A DNA stretch of 64,000 nt from Rapana venosa (Eukaryota; Mollusca; Gastropoda; Neogastropoda; Muricidae). Where the stretch lies: the NCBI GenBank assembly GCA_028751875.1, contig CM054135.1:6962269-7026268 (forward strand), given 5' to 3'. The position numbers and the translations under genes were made by a program. The stretch's first letter is position 1. Every line of letters starts with the position of its first letter. Of this stretch, positions 62,715 through 64,000 are shown in pieces. The notes below the pieces were generated by a model. The model had not been told where the DNA came from. It was given only the letters and a program-made list of their open reading frames with translations, and made no database searches.

Positions 62715-63220
62715 ATAATAATAATAATAACAACAACAACAACAACAACAACAATAATAATAATAATAATAATAATAATTATAATGATAATAATAATAAC
62801 AAATGGAGCTTATACAGCCCTATATCTTGCAAAGACAAATCAAAGCGCATACATTCAACCCAATCTCACACAGTCATGCAACCAACGACAAACAATCAAT
62901 ACTTTAAACAAACAGACACCACAAACAAGGTAGGCTGCAGACCAAATCTATGAAATAAAATTGCAATAGTCAAATGTTTTTCAAAAGCACACACACACAC
63001 ACACACACTCACACAGGTCATATACTTTGGCAGGGTGATGATAGGACATGGGTTAGTGAAGGTGGGATAGTTCCGACATGAAACAGGAGGGGGGAAATCT
63101 CAGGTCTGAAATAAATATGTCTTGTGGCTGGATTCAAAAGTGTCACAACTAGGCTTCTGGCGAAGAGAGAGAGAGAGGGAGCTCATTCCAGGTCGATGGA
63201 CCCGAAACTGAGAAACATAC
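62715..63220 (-). mobile_element. Second L2-like 3' end inserted in the satellite
   Basis: Same organisation as 62,193-62,601: (AAT)n/(AAC)n, AAATGGAGCTTATACAGCCC, GCAAAGACAAATCAAAGCGC, CA repeats (62,989-63,013), AAATCTCAGGTCTGAAATAA, GGGAGCTCATTCCAGGTCGA. It extends slightly further into the LINE than the first. No clear flanking duplication. Confidence 0.82.
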
Positions 63221-63305
63221 GAGACGAACATACCCGCATACCTATAGCATTTTGTCAAACAAATAAACATGAACACAACATATCTGCACGTTTATGGCAC
63301 CCTTG
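63221..63305 (+). repeat. Degenerate satellite units
   Basis: ACGAACATACCCGCATACC and TTGTCAAACAAATAAACATG, AACATATCTGCACGTTTATG are diverged 46-bp units at the edge of the array. Confidence 0.7.
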
Positions 63306-63495
63306 TGGCTATGCTTCTCCAAATCCTGTGAGGCCACCTCGCTTCTGAAAGTCTGAGAATGTCCCTCCCAGTGCTGTCTCTCCGTTTTGTGCTCCACTCC
63401 TTTATTTTTCCATCAGGTGTGTAGGCTGTTAACATCATAGATCCCTGTAGTAATGTGTTCTGTTGGCAGTTTGAAGGTAAAATCTGTTTATTTAT
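63306..63495. other. Unassigned sequence
   Basis: No ORF or repeat recognised; a (TTTA)n tract starts at 63,489. Confidence 0.5.
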
Positions 63496-63870
63496 TTATT
63501 TATTTATTTATTCTTTTATTTGGAGGATAATGAAGTAAGCACTCATGTGCTTTTTTATATATATAAACATCCAGTCCCTGTGTGTAGGCGATTTGGTAAA
63601 TTTTGTCATCCGTTCCCACAGGCACGCAATGGTCTTCTCTTACGAAAAGCAAAAGCGGAACAGGATATAACGTGTGCGCAAGATGTTATGGTGTGTACAC
63701 CAAGGGGGTGGAGGGGGGGGGGTTAGGATAGTTGTTAAAATAATGTGATAGCTTCGTTATAAATAATAACTATCGTTAATAAATATTGATAGGAGGATAG
63801 TAGTGAGTCATGCATGCTGTTAACTATAGGGGGGCGAAATCCCATTGAAGGATTCAAACTAGGTTGTCAG
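63496..63870 (-). mobile_element. SINE-B, long copy
   Basis: Plus-strand view: TTCTTTTATTTGGAGGATAA, CACTCATGTGC, CATCCAGTCCCTGTGTGTAG, ATTTTGTCATCCGTTCCCAC, ACGTGTGCGCAAGATGTT, an inserted G-run/AT segment (63,705-63,800), then TGTTAACTATAGGGGGGCGA and CATTGAAGGATTC. The core block with CGGATGAGACTATAAACC is replaced by the G-run/AT segment. The last ~130 bp of the window show no clear feature. Confidence 0.75.
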
Positions 63871-64000
63871 ATATTCGAACACTAGTAATCCGTCCTCCAT
63901 CCCCCTCACACCCCCCCTTTTCCATCTCGGCACCAGTAGCACACTTTCAAACTGATCCATCCTTTGTGACTTGTAGTGGCTGGCACACCATTGTTAATCG

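Overview
The window is eukaryotic intergenic or repeat DNA. I found no host protein-coding gene, rRNA gene, credible functional tRNA gene or CRISPR array. What it holds is non-LTR retrotransposons (LINEs), tRNA-derived SINEs, one 46-bp satellite and many microsatellites. Four SINE families here (called A, B, C, D below) have sequences I associate with marine molluscs, probably gastropods; that assignment is recognition from memory, not proof. All LINE reading frames are broken by frameshifts or stops, so every coding entry is a relic.

Layout, left contig (1-26,873). 1-4,450 is a noisy remnant of a LINE polymerase (LINE-F). 4,450-7,200 is microsatellites and SINE tails. 7,215-10,390 holds a SINE-C and an esterase-like ORF1, both noisy. 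10,390-15,165 is a noisy copy (LINE-A plus flank) of the clean tandem neighbour at 15,244-19,745 (LINE-B plus flank). 20,018-25,560 holds a SINE-A and an L2-like LINE on the minus strand. A SINE-C lies at 25,937-26,222. A run of exactly 500 N (26,874-27,373) then marks a scaffold join.

Right contig (27,374-64,000). From the gap to about 44,050 it is the reverse complement of the left contig out to about 5,900: SINE-C head, noisy L2, unique block, SINE-A copies, LINE-C, ORF1, SINE-C, microsatellites. The simplest reading is two haplotype versions of one locus joined head to head, or a foldback assembly error. Within each arm some stretches are clean and others are base-smoothed noise. From 44,050 the right contig has unpaired content: a degraded fourth CR1-like copy (LINE-D), 182-bp and 100-bp tandem repeats, two copies of another APE-type LINE (LINE-E), and two inverted arrays of the 46-bp satellite.

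How the pieces interact: the 3' tail of SINE-A matches the 3' end of the L2-like LINE, pointing to mobilisation in trans by that LINE's reverse transcriptase. LINE-C has an esterase-type ORF1 upstream of the endonuclease/RT ORF2, as in CR1 elements. A separate LINE fragment at 41,926-42,330 encodes a 2A-like ribosome-skipping motif. SINE-C joins a tRNA-type box A to a 45-nt segment resembling the 5S rRNA internal promoter. Those four points are the most interesting biology here; the giant inverted structure is most likely technical.
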